A DNA stretch of 64,000 nt from Halomonas borealis (GTDB lineage Bacteria; Pseudomonadota; Gammaproteobacteria; Pseudomonadales; Halomonadaceae), in contig NZ_SDMO01000001.1 in assembly GCF_004798905.1 (NCBI RefSeq), forward strand, positions 496,001 through 560,000, given 5' to 3'. This document shows, piece after piece, positions 8,805 through 18,096 of the stretch; position 1 is the stretch's first letter; the number at the start of each line of letters is the position of its first letter. The position numbers and the translations under genes were made by a program. Below the pieces are notes generated by a model. It was not told where the DNA came from. It made no database searches and saw nothing but the letters and a program-made list of their open reading frames with translations.

Positions 8805-9557
8805 ATGGACTTTTCCTGGCTCCAGGACGGCTTCTATCAGGAATACCTGATCGAAGGCTTCATCAACACTCTGTGGTTGCTGGTCGTCTCCGCGATCGGC
8901 GGCCTGATGCTGGCCGTGGCGGTGGCCATGGCGCGCCTCAAGGGCCCCCGGCCGCTGGCCATGCTGGCGAAAGGCTTCACCATCGTGATGCGCGGCACAC
9001 CACTGCTGGTGCAGCTGTTCTTCTTCTATTACGGCGTCGGCCGATTGCTGGAAGGCATCCCCGGTATCCAGGACAGCCCGATCTGGCCGATCCTGCGCGA
9101 TCCCTTCTTCTATGGTGCCCTGACCTTCACCCTGAGCGTCGGCGCCTACTCCGGAGAAGTCCTGCGCGGCGCGCTGGCCAACGTGCCTCAAGGCGAGCGC
9201 GAAGCCGGCCGTGCCTTCGGCATGAGCCCGTTCCAGGTGTTCTCCCGGCTATGGCTGCCACGCGCCATCCAGCTATGTCTACCGACCCTGACCGGCGAGA
9301 TGATCCTGCTGCTCAAGTCGGTGCCATTGGTCTCCACCATCGCCCTGATGGACCTGCTGCAGGCAGCCAACATCATTCGTGACGAGACCTTCCTGGTCTA
9401 CGAACCGCTCATGCTGATCGCCGGCATCTACCTGGCCATGACGGTGGTACTGACCCTGGTACTGCGTCAGGTGGAACGCCACTTCCCGGGCATGCAGCCG
9501 ACGCGCCGCCGCTGGCTTCCCTCCCGCCACATGGAGCCCTCCTCATGCAAGGACTGA
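8805..9557 (+). CDS. polar amino acid ABC transporter permease (second)
   Basis: This 250-residue HisM/ArtM-type permease has about five membrane segments and an EAA loop (GEREAGRAFGMSPFQVFSRL). It pairs with the preceding permease to form the membrane channel. The ribosome binding site GAGGAGG lies within the end of the previous gene. Its last 13 bases overlap the aldehyde dehydrogenase gene, so that enzyme is part of the same transcript. Confidence 0.86.
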   Translation: MDFSWLQDGFYQEYLIEGFINTLWLLVVSAIGGLMLAVAVAMARLKGPRPLAMLAKGFTIVMRGTPLLVQLFFFYYGVGRLLEGIPGIQDSPIWPILRDPFFYGALTFTLSVGAYSGEVLRGALANVPQGEREAGRAFGMSPFQVFSRLWLPRAIQLCLPTLTGEMILLLKSVPLVSTIALMDLLQAANIIRDETFLVYEPLMLIAGIYLAMTVVLTLVLRQVERHFPGMQPTRRRWLPSRHMEPSSCKD

Positions 9558-10987
9558 TGCACCATTTCATCGATAAGCAGTGGGTCACCAGCCGTGGCGA
9601 GCGCCGCTTGCCGGTCACCGACCCCTACCATGACACACTGATCGCCGAGGTCACCGCCGGTGCCCCCGAGGATGTGGACGCCGCCGTGAGCGCGGCACGG
9701 CGTGCCCTTCCCGCCTGGCGCGCCCTGGGCGGCGTGGCGCGCGGCGCCTACCTGGATGCCTTCGCCGATGCCCTGGCCGAGCGCCGCGATGAGCTCGCGG
9801 CGCTGTCCAGCCGCAACAACGGCAAGCCGCGGGCCGAGGCCGAGCAGGATTTAAGCGATGCCATCGCCTGTTACCGACACTATGCCGGCGAGGCTCGAGA
9901 TCTCGAGGCCCGCCAGGGCGAGACCGTGAGCACCGGCGAGGCGGGCCTGGTCTCGCGGCGCTACCAGGAACCCGCCGGCGTAGCCGGGCTGATCACGCCC
10001 TGGAACTTCCCTCTGGTCAGCAGCGCCTGGAAGATCGCCCCGGCGCTGGCCGCCGGCTGTACGGTGGTGTTCAAGCCCTCCGAGGTCACCCCGCTGCCTG
10101 AGCAGGCCCTCGCCGAGATCGCTCAGGCTATCGAGCTACCGGCCGGCGTCTTCAACCTGGTGCACGGCGATGGCGCTAACATCGGCGCCCCACTGACCGC
10201 TCACCCCGGGGTCGACAAGCTGTCCTTCACCGGCAGCAACCCAGTGGGTGAGGCAGTCATGGCCGCCGCCGCCCGCGGCACGCGCAACGTCTCCCTGGAG
10301 CTCGGCGGCAAGTCGCCGATACTGGTCACCGAGGATGCCGACCTGGACCTGGCGACGGAGCTGGTACTGGCCGGGTTCTGCTACAACGCCGGCCAGATGT
10401 GCTCGGCCACCTCACGTCTGCTGGTCCACGAGCGCGTCGCCAATGCCCTCCACGACCGGCTGGACGCGGCCATCGCCGAGTTGGTCGCCGGCGACCCGCA
10501 GGACCCGGCCACCACGCTAGGCCCGCTGGTCAACGCCACACAACGCCATCGGGTCAGTGCCTACCTGGCCGAAGCCGAGGCCGAGGGGCTCACGCCCACC
10601 ACAACGCCGGCGCTCGCCCTACCCGATCAGGGGCATTTCGTCAGCCCACGGGTATTCCGCGACGTGCCGACCGCGAGCCGGCTGTGGCGCGAGGAGATCT
10701 TCGGCCCGGTCCTCTGTGCGCGAGCCGTTCGCGACGATGACGAGGCGGTGGCACTGGCTAACGACAGCGCCTTCGGGCTGGCGGCCACCGTGGTGGCCGG
10801 CACGGGCGAACGCGCCGATGCCCTGGCGAACCGTCTCACCGCCGGCAATGTCTGGTGCAACACCTACCAGGTGGCCCCGCCGGGGCTCGGCTGGGGCGGC
10901 ATGAAGGGCAGCGGCCTCGGCCGCGAGCTGGGCCGCGCGGGTCTCGATGCCTATCTCGAGGCCCGCTATGTGACGCGGCCGGCCTGA
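9545..10987 (+). CDS. aldehyde dehydrogenase (betaine-/guanidinobutyraldehyde-type)
   Basis: A complete NAD(P)-dependent aldehyde dehydrogenase of 480 residues. It has the cofactor segment ITPWNFPL and KPSEVTP, FTGSNPVGE, catalytic Glu in LELGGKSP and catalytic Cys in GQMCSATS. The sequence resembles betaine aldehyde and 4-guanidinobutyraldehyde dehydrogenases. Placed last after AruH- and AruI-like genes, it would oxidise the aldehyde made by the decarboxylase. The exact substrate cannot be read from sequence. An in-frame ATG at 9557 is an alternative start. Confidence 0.8.
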   Translation: MQGLMHHFIDKQWVTSRGERRLPVTDPYHDTLIAEVTAGAPEDVDAAVSAARRALPAWRALGGVARGAYLDAFADALAERRDELAALSSRNNGKPRAEAEQDLSDAIACYRHYAGEARDLEARQGETVSTGEAGLVSRRYQEPAGVAGLITPWNFPLVSSAWKIAPALAAGCTVVFKPSEVTPLPEQALAEIAQAIELPAGVFNLVHGDGANIGAPLTAHPGVDKLSFTGSNPVGEAVMAAAARGTRNVSLELGGKSPILVTEDADLDLATELVLAGFCYNAGQMCSATSRLLVHERVANALHDRLDAAIAELVAGDPQDPATTLGPLVNATQRHRVSAYLAEAEAEGLTPTTTPALALPDQGHFVSPRVFRDVPTASRLWREEIFGPVLCARAVRDDDEAVALANDSAFGLAATVVAGTGERADALANRLTAGNVWCNTYQVAPPGLGWGGMKGSGLGRELGRAGLDAYLEARYVTRPA

Positions 10988-11020
10988 CCACGGCTGACGA
11001 TATGCTCTTCCAACAACGCA

Positions 11021-11047
11021 ACGAGGCCGCCCACTGGGCGGCCTCGT
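11021..11047. terminator. bidirectional terminator hairpin
   Basis: ACGAGGCCGCCC and GGGCGGCCTCGT form an almost perfect long stem between two convergent genes, the aldehyde dehydrogenase and csaA. It closes the 11-kb catabolic operon. Confidence 0.75.
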
Positions 11048-11069
11048 CGTCGTCATGATGTGTCGAGCT

Positions 11070-11408
11070 CTACGCCAGCCGCGCCCCGTTCGGCACCGCC
11101 AGGTCGGGCGTGGCCAGCGCCACGGCACCGTCCTCGCGGTGGAAGCCAGTGACCAGGCACTCCGACGTCATCGGGCCGATCTGCTTGGCGGGAAAGTTGA
11201 CGACCGCGACCACCTGCTTGCCGATCAGTTTGCCCGGCTCGTACAGGTCGGTGATCTGGGCGCTGGACTTGCGCATCCCGATGGCCTCGCCGAAGTCGAC
11301 ATGCAGCTTGTAGGCCGGCCGCCGGGCCTCGGGAAAGGCCTCGGCGTCCACGATAGTGCCCACCCGCAGTTCGACCCTGGCGAAATCCGCCCATTCAATC
11401 TGTTCCAT
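11070..11408 (-). CDS. csaA: CsaA-like tRNA-binding protein
   Basis: A 112-residue stand-alone tRNA-binding (EMAP/OB-fold) domain. It shows the family segments RVELRVGTI, GMRKSSAQIT, GKQVVAVVNFP and QIGPMTSECLVTG. CsaA/Trbp111 binds tRNA structure as a dimer and has been proposed to act as a chaperone. An AGGAGA ribosome binding site precedes the ATG. The gene stands alone, convergent with the catabolic operon and downstream of the EamA transporter gene on the same strand. Confidence 0.88.
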   Translation of the reverse strand: MEQIEWADFARVELRVGTIVDAEAFPEARRPAYKLHVDFGEAIGMRKSSAQITDLYEPGKLIGKQVVAVVNFPAKQIGPMTSECLVTGFHREDGAVALATPDLAVPNGARLA

Positions 11409-11463
11409 GCGTTTCTCCTCTTGCGTCTTCCATCCGACCCGACGGCGTTCAACGCACCGGGCG

Positions 11464-12387
11464 CTATCCCCGCGACGCTTCCCGCGACCGCCGATCCTTT
11501 CGGCTTCCCAGCATGTCGCTGCCGATCAACGCGCCGCCGCAGATCAGCAGCGCGGCGATCAGCAGCGTCGCGCTGGCCGTCGCCAGGCCGGCGGCGATCA
11601 GCACTAGGGTGGAGAACAGCGGCGTGGCGTAGGACAAAAGCCCCAGCAGACGCACCCGCCCGCGCTTCATGCCGACATCCCAGGTGAAGAAGGCGCTGCC
11701 CACCGGCCCCAACCCCAAGGCCAGGATGGCCAACGGGTTCGCGCCCTCGGGCCAGCCGCGAGGCTCCCAGGCCAGGTGACAGCCAAGCGCCAGCGCCGCG
11801 GCGCCGAGGCAGTTCCAGGCCACCGCGGTGGTGGGAATCCGCGACAATAGCCGCGAGGCCACGGAATAGCCGCTCCAGATGAAGGCCGCGAGCAGCGCCA
11901 CCAGGTAGCCCAGCGTGTATTCCCCCGCCCAGTCGAAGCCGGAAGGCCCCACCAGCAGTGCCGCACCGATGAAGCCACACACGCCACCCAGCAGATGAAT
12001 GCCGCGCAGGCGCTCGCCGGGCAGCAGCCAGCCGGCCAGGATCACGATCAACAGCGGCCACAGGTAGCTGATCAGCCCGGCGTTGGCCGCCGGGGCGTTC
12101 TGCTGGGCGATGAAGTAGCAGAGGTGATAGCCGAACAGGCCGCCGACGCCCAGCAGCCAGCCCGCCGGCGGCTGACGAAACGCCTCGGCCAGGGCCTGGC
12201 CCTCGCCGCGGGCCAGGAACACCAGCAACGCCAGGCCGCCGGCCAGTCCGAAGCACAGCGCGGTGAGCAGGAAGGGCGGCACCGGGCCGGCCCATTGGGT
12301 GAACAGCGCCAGGGTCGCCCAGTTGAGGACGGTACTGGCGCCCCACAGGGTGGCGCGATGCGCCTCGGCGGTGAACTCGGCCGACAT
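11464..12387 (-). CDS. EamA/DMT-family membrane exporter
   Basis: The 307-residue protein has about ten hydrophobic segments arranged as two repeated EamA halves (about 15-140 and 150-285), typical of inner-membrane drug/metabolite exporters. Substrates in this family range from amino acids to purines and cannot be told from sequence. GGAGG lies about 8 bases before the ATG. An AraC-type regulator lies 75 bases upstream on the same strand and may be co-transcribed. Confidence 0.82.
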   Translation of the reverse strand: MSAEFTAEAHRATLWGASTVLNWATLALFTQWAGPVPPFLLTALCFGLAGGLALLVFLARGEGQALAEAFRQPPAGWLLGVGGLFGYHLCYFIAQQNAPAANAGLISYLWPLLIVILAGWLLPGERLRGIHLLGGVCGFIGAALLVGPSGFDWAGEYTLGYLVALLAAFIWSGYSVASRLLSRIPTTAVAWNCLGAAALALGCHLAWEPRGWPEGANPLAILALGLGPVGSAFFTWDVGMKRGRVRLLGLLSYATPLFSTLVLIAAGLATASATLLIAALLICGGALIGSDMLGSRKDRRSREASRG

Positions 12388-12462
12388 CTCGATGCCTCCA
12401 TTCGCGGGATGGGCCGACGAGTGTGGCCGTCCGACGCGACGACGGCTTGTCGATTTCGGCCA

Positions 12463-13149
12463 TCAGGGCCGGCGGCGGAAGTCGCTCGGCGTCATGCCCC
12501 GCCAACGGCGGAAGTGGCGACTGAACTGGGCCCCGTCGGCGAAGCCGCAGGCCAGGGCGATCTCGGTGATCGAGGCATCCCCGGAGGCCAGCAGCCGCTC
12601 GGCCAGCGACAGGCGCTGGGCCTGCAGCCACCGCCAGGGAGGCTGGCCGGTCGCATCGAAGAGGCTGCGACGCAGCTGGCGCTCCGAGAGCCTGGCGGCC
12701 TCGGCCAGGCGCGCCAGGCTCCAGGGCGCGGCCGGATCGTCCTGTACTAACCGGGTCAGCCGCGCCATGTTGAGCCGCGCCCCCCACCAGGGCGGCGCGC
12801 CACCGAGCCGTGCCAACAGCGCCTCATCGCCCAGCCCCCTGGCCTCCTCCGGCGACAGGCGCAGGAAGCGGATACGCGCGAACAGCGCATCGACGGCGTC
12901 CTCGCCGACCGGTAGATCCAGCACCCGGCAACGGTTATCGAGGTCGAGCCCCAGGTAGTGATGGGTCGCGGCGGCGGGAATCAGGCACACCCCGCCCGGC
13001 GCCATGGCGCCGCCACGCCCCTCGACCTCGACATCCACGCGGCCGTCGAGCCCCACCAGCAGCTGGTGGTGGTCATGGGTGTCACTCAGGCAGTCGGGGG
13101 GATAGCGGCGCTCGACGCTGCCAGGCCGAGGGCGAAACTCGCGGGTCAT
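12463..13149 (-). CDS. AraC-family transcriptional regulator
   Basis: The 228-residue regulator has an N-terminal cupin-like sensing domain (HDHHQLLVGLDG near residues 24-35) and a C-terminal double helix-turn-helix (WSLARLAEAARLSERQLRR; ITEIALACGFADGAQFSRHFRRW). The start at 13149 gives the usual N terminus; a longer in-frame reading would run through the promoter of the divergent Spo0M-like gene. It is followed by the EamA exporter gene, the arrangement usual for an AraC protein controlling an exporter. Confidence 0.82.
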   Translation of the reverse strand: MTREFRPRPGSVERRYPPDCLSDTHDHHQLLVGLDGRVDVEVEGRGGAMAPGGVCLIPAAATHHYLGLDLDNRCRVLDLPVGEDAVDALFARIRFLRLSPEEARGLGDEALLARLGGAPPWWGARLNMARLTRLVQDDPAAPWSLARLAEAARLSERQLRRSLFDATGQPPWRWLQAQRLSLAERLLASGDASITEIALACGFADGAQFSRHFRRWRGMTPSDFRRRP

Positions 13150-13270
13150 GCCCGACAGGATGCCGGGCCCGCGAGGCGGATGCCAGCGCCACTTGCCTGC
13201 GCCGGTCACGGCCGGCACGATGACCGACGATACGCTCGGCTTCACCCAATCGCGCACGAGGAAACGACGC

Positions 13271-14032
13271 ATGTTCGACAAGCTCATGGCCGCCGTCGGC
13301 ATCGGCAGCGCCCGCGTGGATACCCTGCTGGAAAACGATGCCGCCGAGGCCGGCGGCGTGCTCAAGGGCGAGGTGCTCATTCAGGGCGGCGAGGTCAGCC
13401 AGGACCTGGACGCCCTGGTCCTGGACCTGGCCAGCGAGGCGATCAAGGAGATCGACGACAAGAAGGTCAGAATCGGCCATGCCTGGGCCTCCACCCGGGT
13501 CTGTGGCGCCATGACCATCGAGGCCGGCGAGCAGAAGCGGATTCCCTTCGAGCTGACGCTGCCGCTGCTGTCGCCGCTCTCGGTGGGTCGCCAGCATCCC
13601 AAGACCTGGGTGGCCACCCACGCCGACATCGCCATGGCGCTGGATCCGCGCGACAAGGACCCGCTGCGCATCCGGCCCGGCCCGGTGCACCGCGCCGCCT
13701 TCGAGGCCATGGAACAGCTCGGCTTCGTGATGACCGGCGCGCCGCTGGAGCTCTCGCGCAAGAACCCCGCCACCGGCTGCCTGCAGGAATTCGAGTTCAA
13801 GCCCACCCCCGGTAGCCGCTTCGGCCACCTCGACGAGGCGGAACTGGCGTTCCTGCCCTCCTCCGGCGGCAACGGCCTCGACCTGCTGGTCCAGCGCGAT
13901 ACCCGCGCCACCAGGCTCGGCTCGCTGCTCTCCGAGATGGCCGGCACCGACGAGCGCTTCTACCGCATCACGCTCGACGGCAGCGAATCCGTCGAGGCAC
14001 TGCGCGGTCGGCTGGAGTCGGTACTGGGCTGA
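13271..14032 (+). CDS. Spo0M-like arrestin-fold protein
   Basis: A 253-residue protein of the sporulation-control Spo0M family. Sequences such as VDTLLENDAAEAGGVLKGEVLIQGG and the beta-rich N-terminal half resemble the arrestin-like fold. These proteins are widespread in non-spore-forming bacteria, where their role is unknown. An AGGAAA ribosome binding site sits about 9 bases before ATG 13271. It is divergent from the AraC gene, with a 121-base shared promoter region, and is followed by a strong hairpin. Confidence 0.8.
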   Translation: MFDKLMAAVGIGSARVDTLLENDAAEAGGVLKGEVLIQGGEVSQDLDALVLDLASEAIKEIDDKKVRIGHAWASTRVCGAMTIEAGEQKRIPFELTLPLLSPLSVGRQHPKTWVATHADIAMALDPRDKDPLRIRPGPVHRAAFEAMEQLGFVMTGAPLELSRKNPATGCLQEFEFKPTPGSRFGHLDEAELAFLPSSGGNGLDLLVQRDTRATRLGSLLSEMAGTDERFYRITLDGSESVEALRGRLESVLG

Positions 14033-14057
14033 CGCCGGACCCACCGGCCGGTGTGTG

Positions 14058-14084
14058 GGCGGGGTACGCCAGGCGTGCCCCGCC
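14058..14084. terminator. bidirectional terminator hairpin
   Basis: Two 13-base arms pair with only one G-T mismatch around a one-base centre, forming a cruciform-like hairpin between the convergent Spo0M-like and acuI genes. Confidence 0.65.
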
Positions 14085-14095
14085 GAGGCGGCCCC

Positions 14096-15079
14096 TCAGC
14101 GCGTCACGTCCACCACCAGGCGGCCGCGGATGCGCCCGGCAAGCAACGCGTCGGCCTCGCCGATGGCGTCCTCCAGACCGATCGTCCGGGTGATGGCGTC
14201 CAGCTGCTCGGGCACCAGCAACTCGCCGAGCCGGCGCCAGGCCTCTAGCCGGTCCTCGCGCGGACGCATCACGCTGTCGACCCCCGCCAGTGTCACGCCG
14301 CGCAGGATGAAGGGTGCGACGCTGGCGGGCAGGTCCATGCCCTGAGCCAGGCCACAGGCCGCCACCGTACCGCCATAACGGGTCGCGGCCAGGGCGTTGG
14401 CCAGGGTGTGGCTGCCCACCGAGTCGATCACTCCCGCCCAACGCTCCCTGGCCATCGGCCGCCCCGGCTCGGACAGCTCGCGGCGGTCGATCACCTCCCG
14501 GGCCCCGAGCCCCTCGAGGTACTCCGCTTCCTCGAGGCGACCGGTGGAGGCCACCACCATATAGCCCAGTCGGGCCAGCAACGCGATGGCGTAGCTGCCG
14601 ACCCCGCCGCTGGCCCCGGTCACCAGCACCTCGCCGTGCTCCGGGGTGACGCCCTGACGCTCCAACGCCATGACCGACAGCATGGCGGTATACCCCGCGG
14701 TGCCGATGGCCATGGACTGGCGAGGGGTGAAGGCCTCCGGGTGGGGGATCAGCCAGCGTCCCTCCAGGCGGGCCCTCCCGGCCAGGCCGCCCCAGTGCTG
14801 CTCCCCGACGCCCCAGCCATTGAGCAACACCGCATCCCCCGGCGCATAGTCGTCATGGCTGGACTGCTCGACCGTCCCCGCCAGGTCGATCCCCGGCACC
14901 ATGGGAAACTGGCGCACCACCGGGCCCTTGCCGGTGATCGCCAAGGCATCCTTGTAGTTCAACGTGCTGCACTCGACCCGGACGGTGACATCGCCGTCCG
15001 GCAGTTGCGACTCGTCCAGGGTGGTCAGCGCCACCCGCTGCCGCTCGTCCTGCTTATCGATCAGAATGGCCTTGAACAT
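14096..15079 (-). CDS. acuI: acrylyl-CoA reductase (NADPH), AcuI/YhdH family
   Basis: This 327-residue medium-chain reductase matches AcuI/Yhd[38 protein letters not shown] and nucleotide-binding [13 protein letters not shown] (about 150). AcuI reduces acryloyl-CoA to propionyl-CoA and detoxifies acrylate, for example during DMSP breakdown. No ddd genes are in the window. A TetR-type operator lies 16-30 bases upstream of the start, and the cognate regulator gene lies just upstream on the same strand. Confidence 0.87.
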   Translation of the reverse strand: MFKAILIDKQDERQRVALTTLDESQLPDGDVTVRVECSTLNYKDALAITGKGPVVRQFPMVPGIDLAGTVEQSSHDDYAPGDAVLLNGWGVGEQHWGGLAGRARLEGRWLIPHPEAFTPRQSMAIGTAGYTAMLSVMALERQGVTPEHGEVLVTGASGGVGSYAIALLARLGYMVVASTGRLEEAEYLEGLGAREVIDRRELSEPGRPMARERWAGVIDSVGSHTLANALAATRYGGTVAACGLAQGMDLPASVAPFILRGVTLAGVDSVMRPREDRLEAWRRLGELLVPEQLDAITRTIGLEDAIGEADALLAGRIRGRLVVDVTR

Positions 15080-15094
15080 CGTGCACCTCTCTTT

Positions 15095-15109
15095 TAGACC
15101 GGTCGTCTA
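15095..15109. promoter_or_regulatory. TetR-family operator in the acuI promoter
   Basis: The sequence TAGACCGGTCGTCTA is an inverted repeat (TAGAC, 5 bases, GTCTA). It is repeated with a single base change at 15809-15823 in front of the tetR-type gene, so one regulator probably controls both. Confidence 0.75.
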
Positions 15110-15159
15110 CAGAATGACAAAAACCTGAACGCCTCGAACCCTGCCGGTTTCCATATGGC

Positions 15160-15798
15160 CTAGCGAGGTAGACCGTCCAGATACGTGCTCATGAAGATAT
15201 CCAGCGGACGCGCCCCGCCTTCCAGGCGGGCACGCATCACCGCCCCTTCCCAGCCGATCCAGAACGCCTCGGCGAGCCTGTCGCAATCGGCATCCTCGGC
15301 CAGCTCACCCACGGCCCGGGCTTCGCGAAGGCAACGCGCCACCCGACGCTGCCAATCGGCGAGGGTGTCACGCAACCACTGGCGATAGCCCTCCGGCAGG
15401 CCACCGGCTTCCTGCCCCAGGTTGCCTACCAGGCAGCCGCGGCGGAAGTCGTGACGCGCCATCCCCTGCCTGGCATCGGCGGCGAACGCCTCGAGGCGCC
15501 GCAGGGGCGATTGCGACGCATCACGCAGGTGGCCATCCAGCTTGCGGGCGAAAAAGGCCCCGTAATGCTCCATGACGGCACGTCCGAAGGCCTCCTTGCT
15601 ATCGAAATAGTAATAGAAGGATCCCTTGGGCACGCCGACCCGCTTGAGGATGCCGTCGATGCCGGACACCGCGAAGCCTTGCTCGGTGAGCACTTCGACC
15701 CCGCTGCGGATCAGCGCCGCCCGGGTGTCGGGATCGTCGCGGGGCACCTTGGGCGGTCGGCCACGACGGGGAGTGGAGGTGGGAGTCGATTGCGTCAT
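15160..15798 (-). CDS. acuR: TetR-family regulator of acuI (AcuR/NemR-like)
   Basis: A 212-residue regulator with an N-terminal helix-turn-helix (about 25-70: VSGIDGILKRVGVPKGSFYYYF). Its ligand domain contains the conserved RRGCLVGNLGQE segment typical of AcuR/NemR-type sensors of electrophiles. The Cys in that segment could sense acrylate-like molecules. The matching operators before this gene and before acuI point to autoregulation plus control of the reductase. The basic N-terminal tail RRGRPPK is common in the family. Confidence 0.82.
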   Translation of the reverse strand: MTQSTPTSTPRRGRPPKVPRDDPDTRAALIRSGVEVLTEQGFAVSGIDGILKRVGVPKGSFYYYFDSKEAFGRAVMEHYGAFFARKLDGHLRDASQSPLRRLEAFAADARQGMARHDFRRGCLVGNLGQEAGGLPEGYRQWLRDTLADWQRRVARCLREARAVGELAEDADCDRLAEAFWIGWEGAVMRARLEGGARPLDIFMSTYLDGLPR

Positions 15799-15808
15799 TC
15801 CCTCAATA

Positions 15809-15823
15809 TAGACTGGTCGTCTA
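15809..15823. promoter_or_regulatory. TetR-family operator, autoregulatory copy
   Basis: TAGACTGGTCGTCTA differs from the acuI operator by one base. It lies 11-25 bases upstream of the regulator's start codon, where binding would block its own promoter. Confidence 0.75.
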
Positions 15824-15872
15824 TAAAATCAAGCCGCCCCTGGACACCGGGCCAGTGAGGCGCACCGCCGAA

Positions 15873-16011
15873 TCACAGACGCAGCCGCGGCGCCACGTAG
15901 TCGAGGAAGGCGCCGATCCGTGCCGTCAGGGCCGTGTTGCGGTAATAGACCGCCTGGACCTGCTCGCGGGGATTGGGGCTGATGATGCGGCTCGCCATCA
16001 GGCTGACCAGC
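15873..16011 (-). pseudogene. C-terminal remnant of a LysR-family regulator
   Basis: On the minus strand only the last 45 or so residues of a LysR regulator remain: LVSLMASR, then YYRNTALTARIGAFLDYV, ending APRLRL before TGA at 15873. These match the usual LysR C terminus. The DNA-binding half and most of the effector domain are missing. Upstream the frame runs straight into mdaB sequence of the opposite strand, so a deletion removed the divergent promoter and both gene heads. Confidence 0.75.
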
Positions 16012-16541
16012 CGACCCTGGACGAGACCGCCCGTGACCTGCTGACCGAGCAGGGACACACCCTGCAGGAAACCCGCATCGACGACGGCTACGATGGCGAG
16101 GCCGAGGTCGAGAAGTGGCTGTGGGCTGACACCATCATCCTGCAGATGCCAGGCTGGTGGATGGGAACGCCCTGGACCGTCAAGCGCTACCTGGACGAGG
16201 TGCTCACCCAGGGCCACAGCAGCTTGTATGCCAGCGACGGCCGCTCGCGCCACGATCCCAGCCGCCAGTACGGCAGCGGTGGCCTGCTGCAGGGCAAGCA
16301 CTACCTGCTGTAGTTGACCTGGAACGCACCCCAGGAGGCCTTCGACGAGGCAGGGAACTTCTTCGAGGGACGCGGTGTCGACGGCGTTTACTTCCCCGTG
16401 CACAAGGCCATGGAGTTCCTCGGCATGAGCGCCCTGCCAACCTTCCTCGCCAACGACGTGATCAAGGCGGCGGACATCGATGGCCATCGGAGTGCCTACC
16501 AGGCGCACCTGGAAGGCCTCTTCGCACCGGCTCACCGCTGA
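16012..16541 (+). pseudogene. mdaB: mdaB (NADPH:quinone reductase) pseudogene, 5' truncated with in-frame stop
   Basis: The sequence closely resembles MdaB flavodoxin-fold quinone reductases: EKWLWADTIILQMPGWWMG, GTPWTVKRYLDEV, GSGGLLQGKHYLL and LPTFLANDVIKAADI. About 20 N-terminal residues are missing, replaced by the antisense LysR tail. A TAG at 16311-16313 interrupts the frame where the family has Ser before LTWNAP, so TCG to TAG is a likely nonsense change. The frame is open again to the natural stop at 16541. Two independent lesions make it non-functional. Confidence 0.85.
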
Positions 16542-16568
16542 TACGACCTTCATCACAAGGAGATTTCG

Positions 16569-17378
16569 ATGACCACGACGACCCTACCCAACCCCGGTTT
16601 CGGCACCTTCCGCCTGGAAGGCGATACCCTGCGCCAAAGCCTGCTGACCGCCCTCGAGCTCGGCTATCGGCACATCGATACCGCCCAGGTCTACGGCAAT
16701 GAGGCCGAGGTCGGCGCCGCCATCGCCGAGAGCGGCGTGCCCCGCGACGAGATCTTTTTGACCACCAAGGTGTGGTACGAACGCCTCGTCCCCGGTGATC
16801 TCGAACGCAGCGTCGACGAGAGCCTGGAGCGGCTTGGCACCGACCATGTCGACCTGCTGCTGATCCACTGGCCTTCGCCGAACGACGAGGTCGCCATGGC
16901 CGACTACCTGCCCGCCTTGCGCGCGGCTCAGCAGGCCGGCAAGACCCGCCATATCGGGGTCTCGAACTTCACCCGAGCGCAGCTCGACCAGGCCGTCGAG
17001 ATCCTCGGCGAGGGCGCCCTGCTGACCAATCAGATCGAAGTGCACCCCTTCCTGCAGAACCGCGCGGTGATCGATAAGTGCCAGGAGCACGGCATCGCGG
17101 TGACCGCCTTCATGCCGCTGGCCGTCGGTAAGGTCATGGAAGACGAAACCCTGCAGCGCATCGCCGAAGCCCATGACGCGAGCCCGGCGCAAGTCGCCCT
17201 GGCCTGGCTGAAGGCCCAGGACATCGTGACCTTCCCGTCATCGACCAAGGCCAAGAACATTCGCAGCAACCTGGCGGCCTTCGAGCTGACGCTTAGCGAA
17301 GACGAGATGCAGGCCATCGCCGGCCTCGAGCGCGGCGAGCGCATCGCCGACCCGGACTTCGCCCCGAGCTGGGACTGA
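16569..17378 (+). CDS. dkgB: 2,5-diketo-D-gluconate reductase B-type aldo/keto reductase
   Basis: A full-length (269-residue) aldo/keto reductase with the TIM-barrel catalytic tetrad visible: Asp and Tyr in DTAQVYGNE (about 38-46), Lys in TTKVW and His in LLIHWP. The C-terminal cofactor segment is PSSTKAKNIRSNLAAF. DkgB reduces 2,5-diketogluconate, methylglyoxal and other carbonyls with NADPH in the cytoplasm. It is the only intact gene in an eroded cluster, with decayed mdaB before it and a chimeric remnant after it. AAGGAG lies about 7 bases before the start. Confidence 0.88.
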   Translation: MTTTTLPNPGFGTFRLEGDTLRQSLLTALELGYRHIDTAQVYGNEAEVGAAIAESGVPRDEIFLTTKVWYERLVPGDLERSVDESLERLGTDHVDLLLIHWPSPNDEVAMADYLPALRAAQQAGKTRHIGVSNFTRAQLDQAVEILGEGALLTNQIEVHPFLQNRAVIDKCQEHGIAVTAFMPLAVGKVMEDETLQRIAEAHDASPAQVALAWLKAQDIVTFPSSTKAKNIRSNLAAFELTLSEDEMQAIAGLERGERIADPDFAPSWD

Positions 17379-17999
<621 letters not shown>

Positions 18000-18056
18000 G
18001 CGACAGCAGCAGCGAGGCGGCCCGGCGAAGGGCGACCTCAAGATGGCGAGAACATA

Positions 18057-18096
18057 AAAAAAAGCCGCCCGATGCGGATGCATCGGGCGGCTTTTC
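18057..18096 (-). terminator. terminator of the first tRNA-Ala gene
   Basis: AAGCCGCCCGATG and CATCGGGCGGCTT form a long stem with a run of T residues on the minus strand downstream of the tRNA. The same structure recurs at 18299-18337. Confidence 0.8.
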
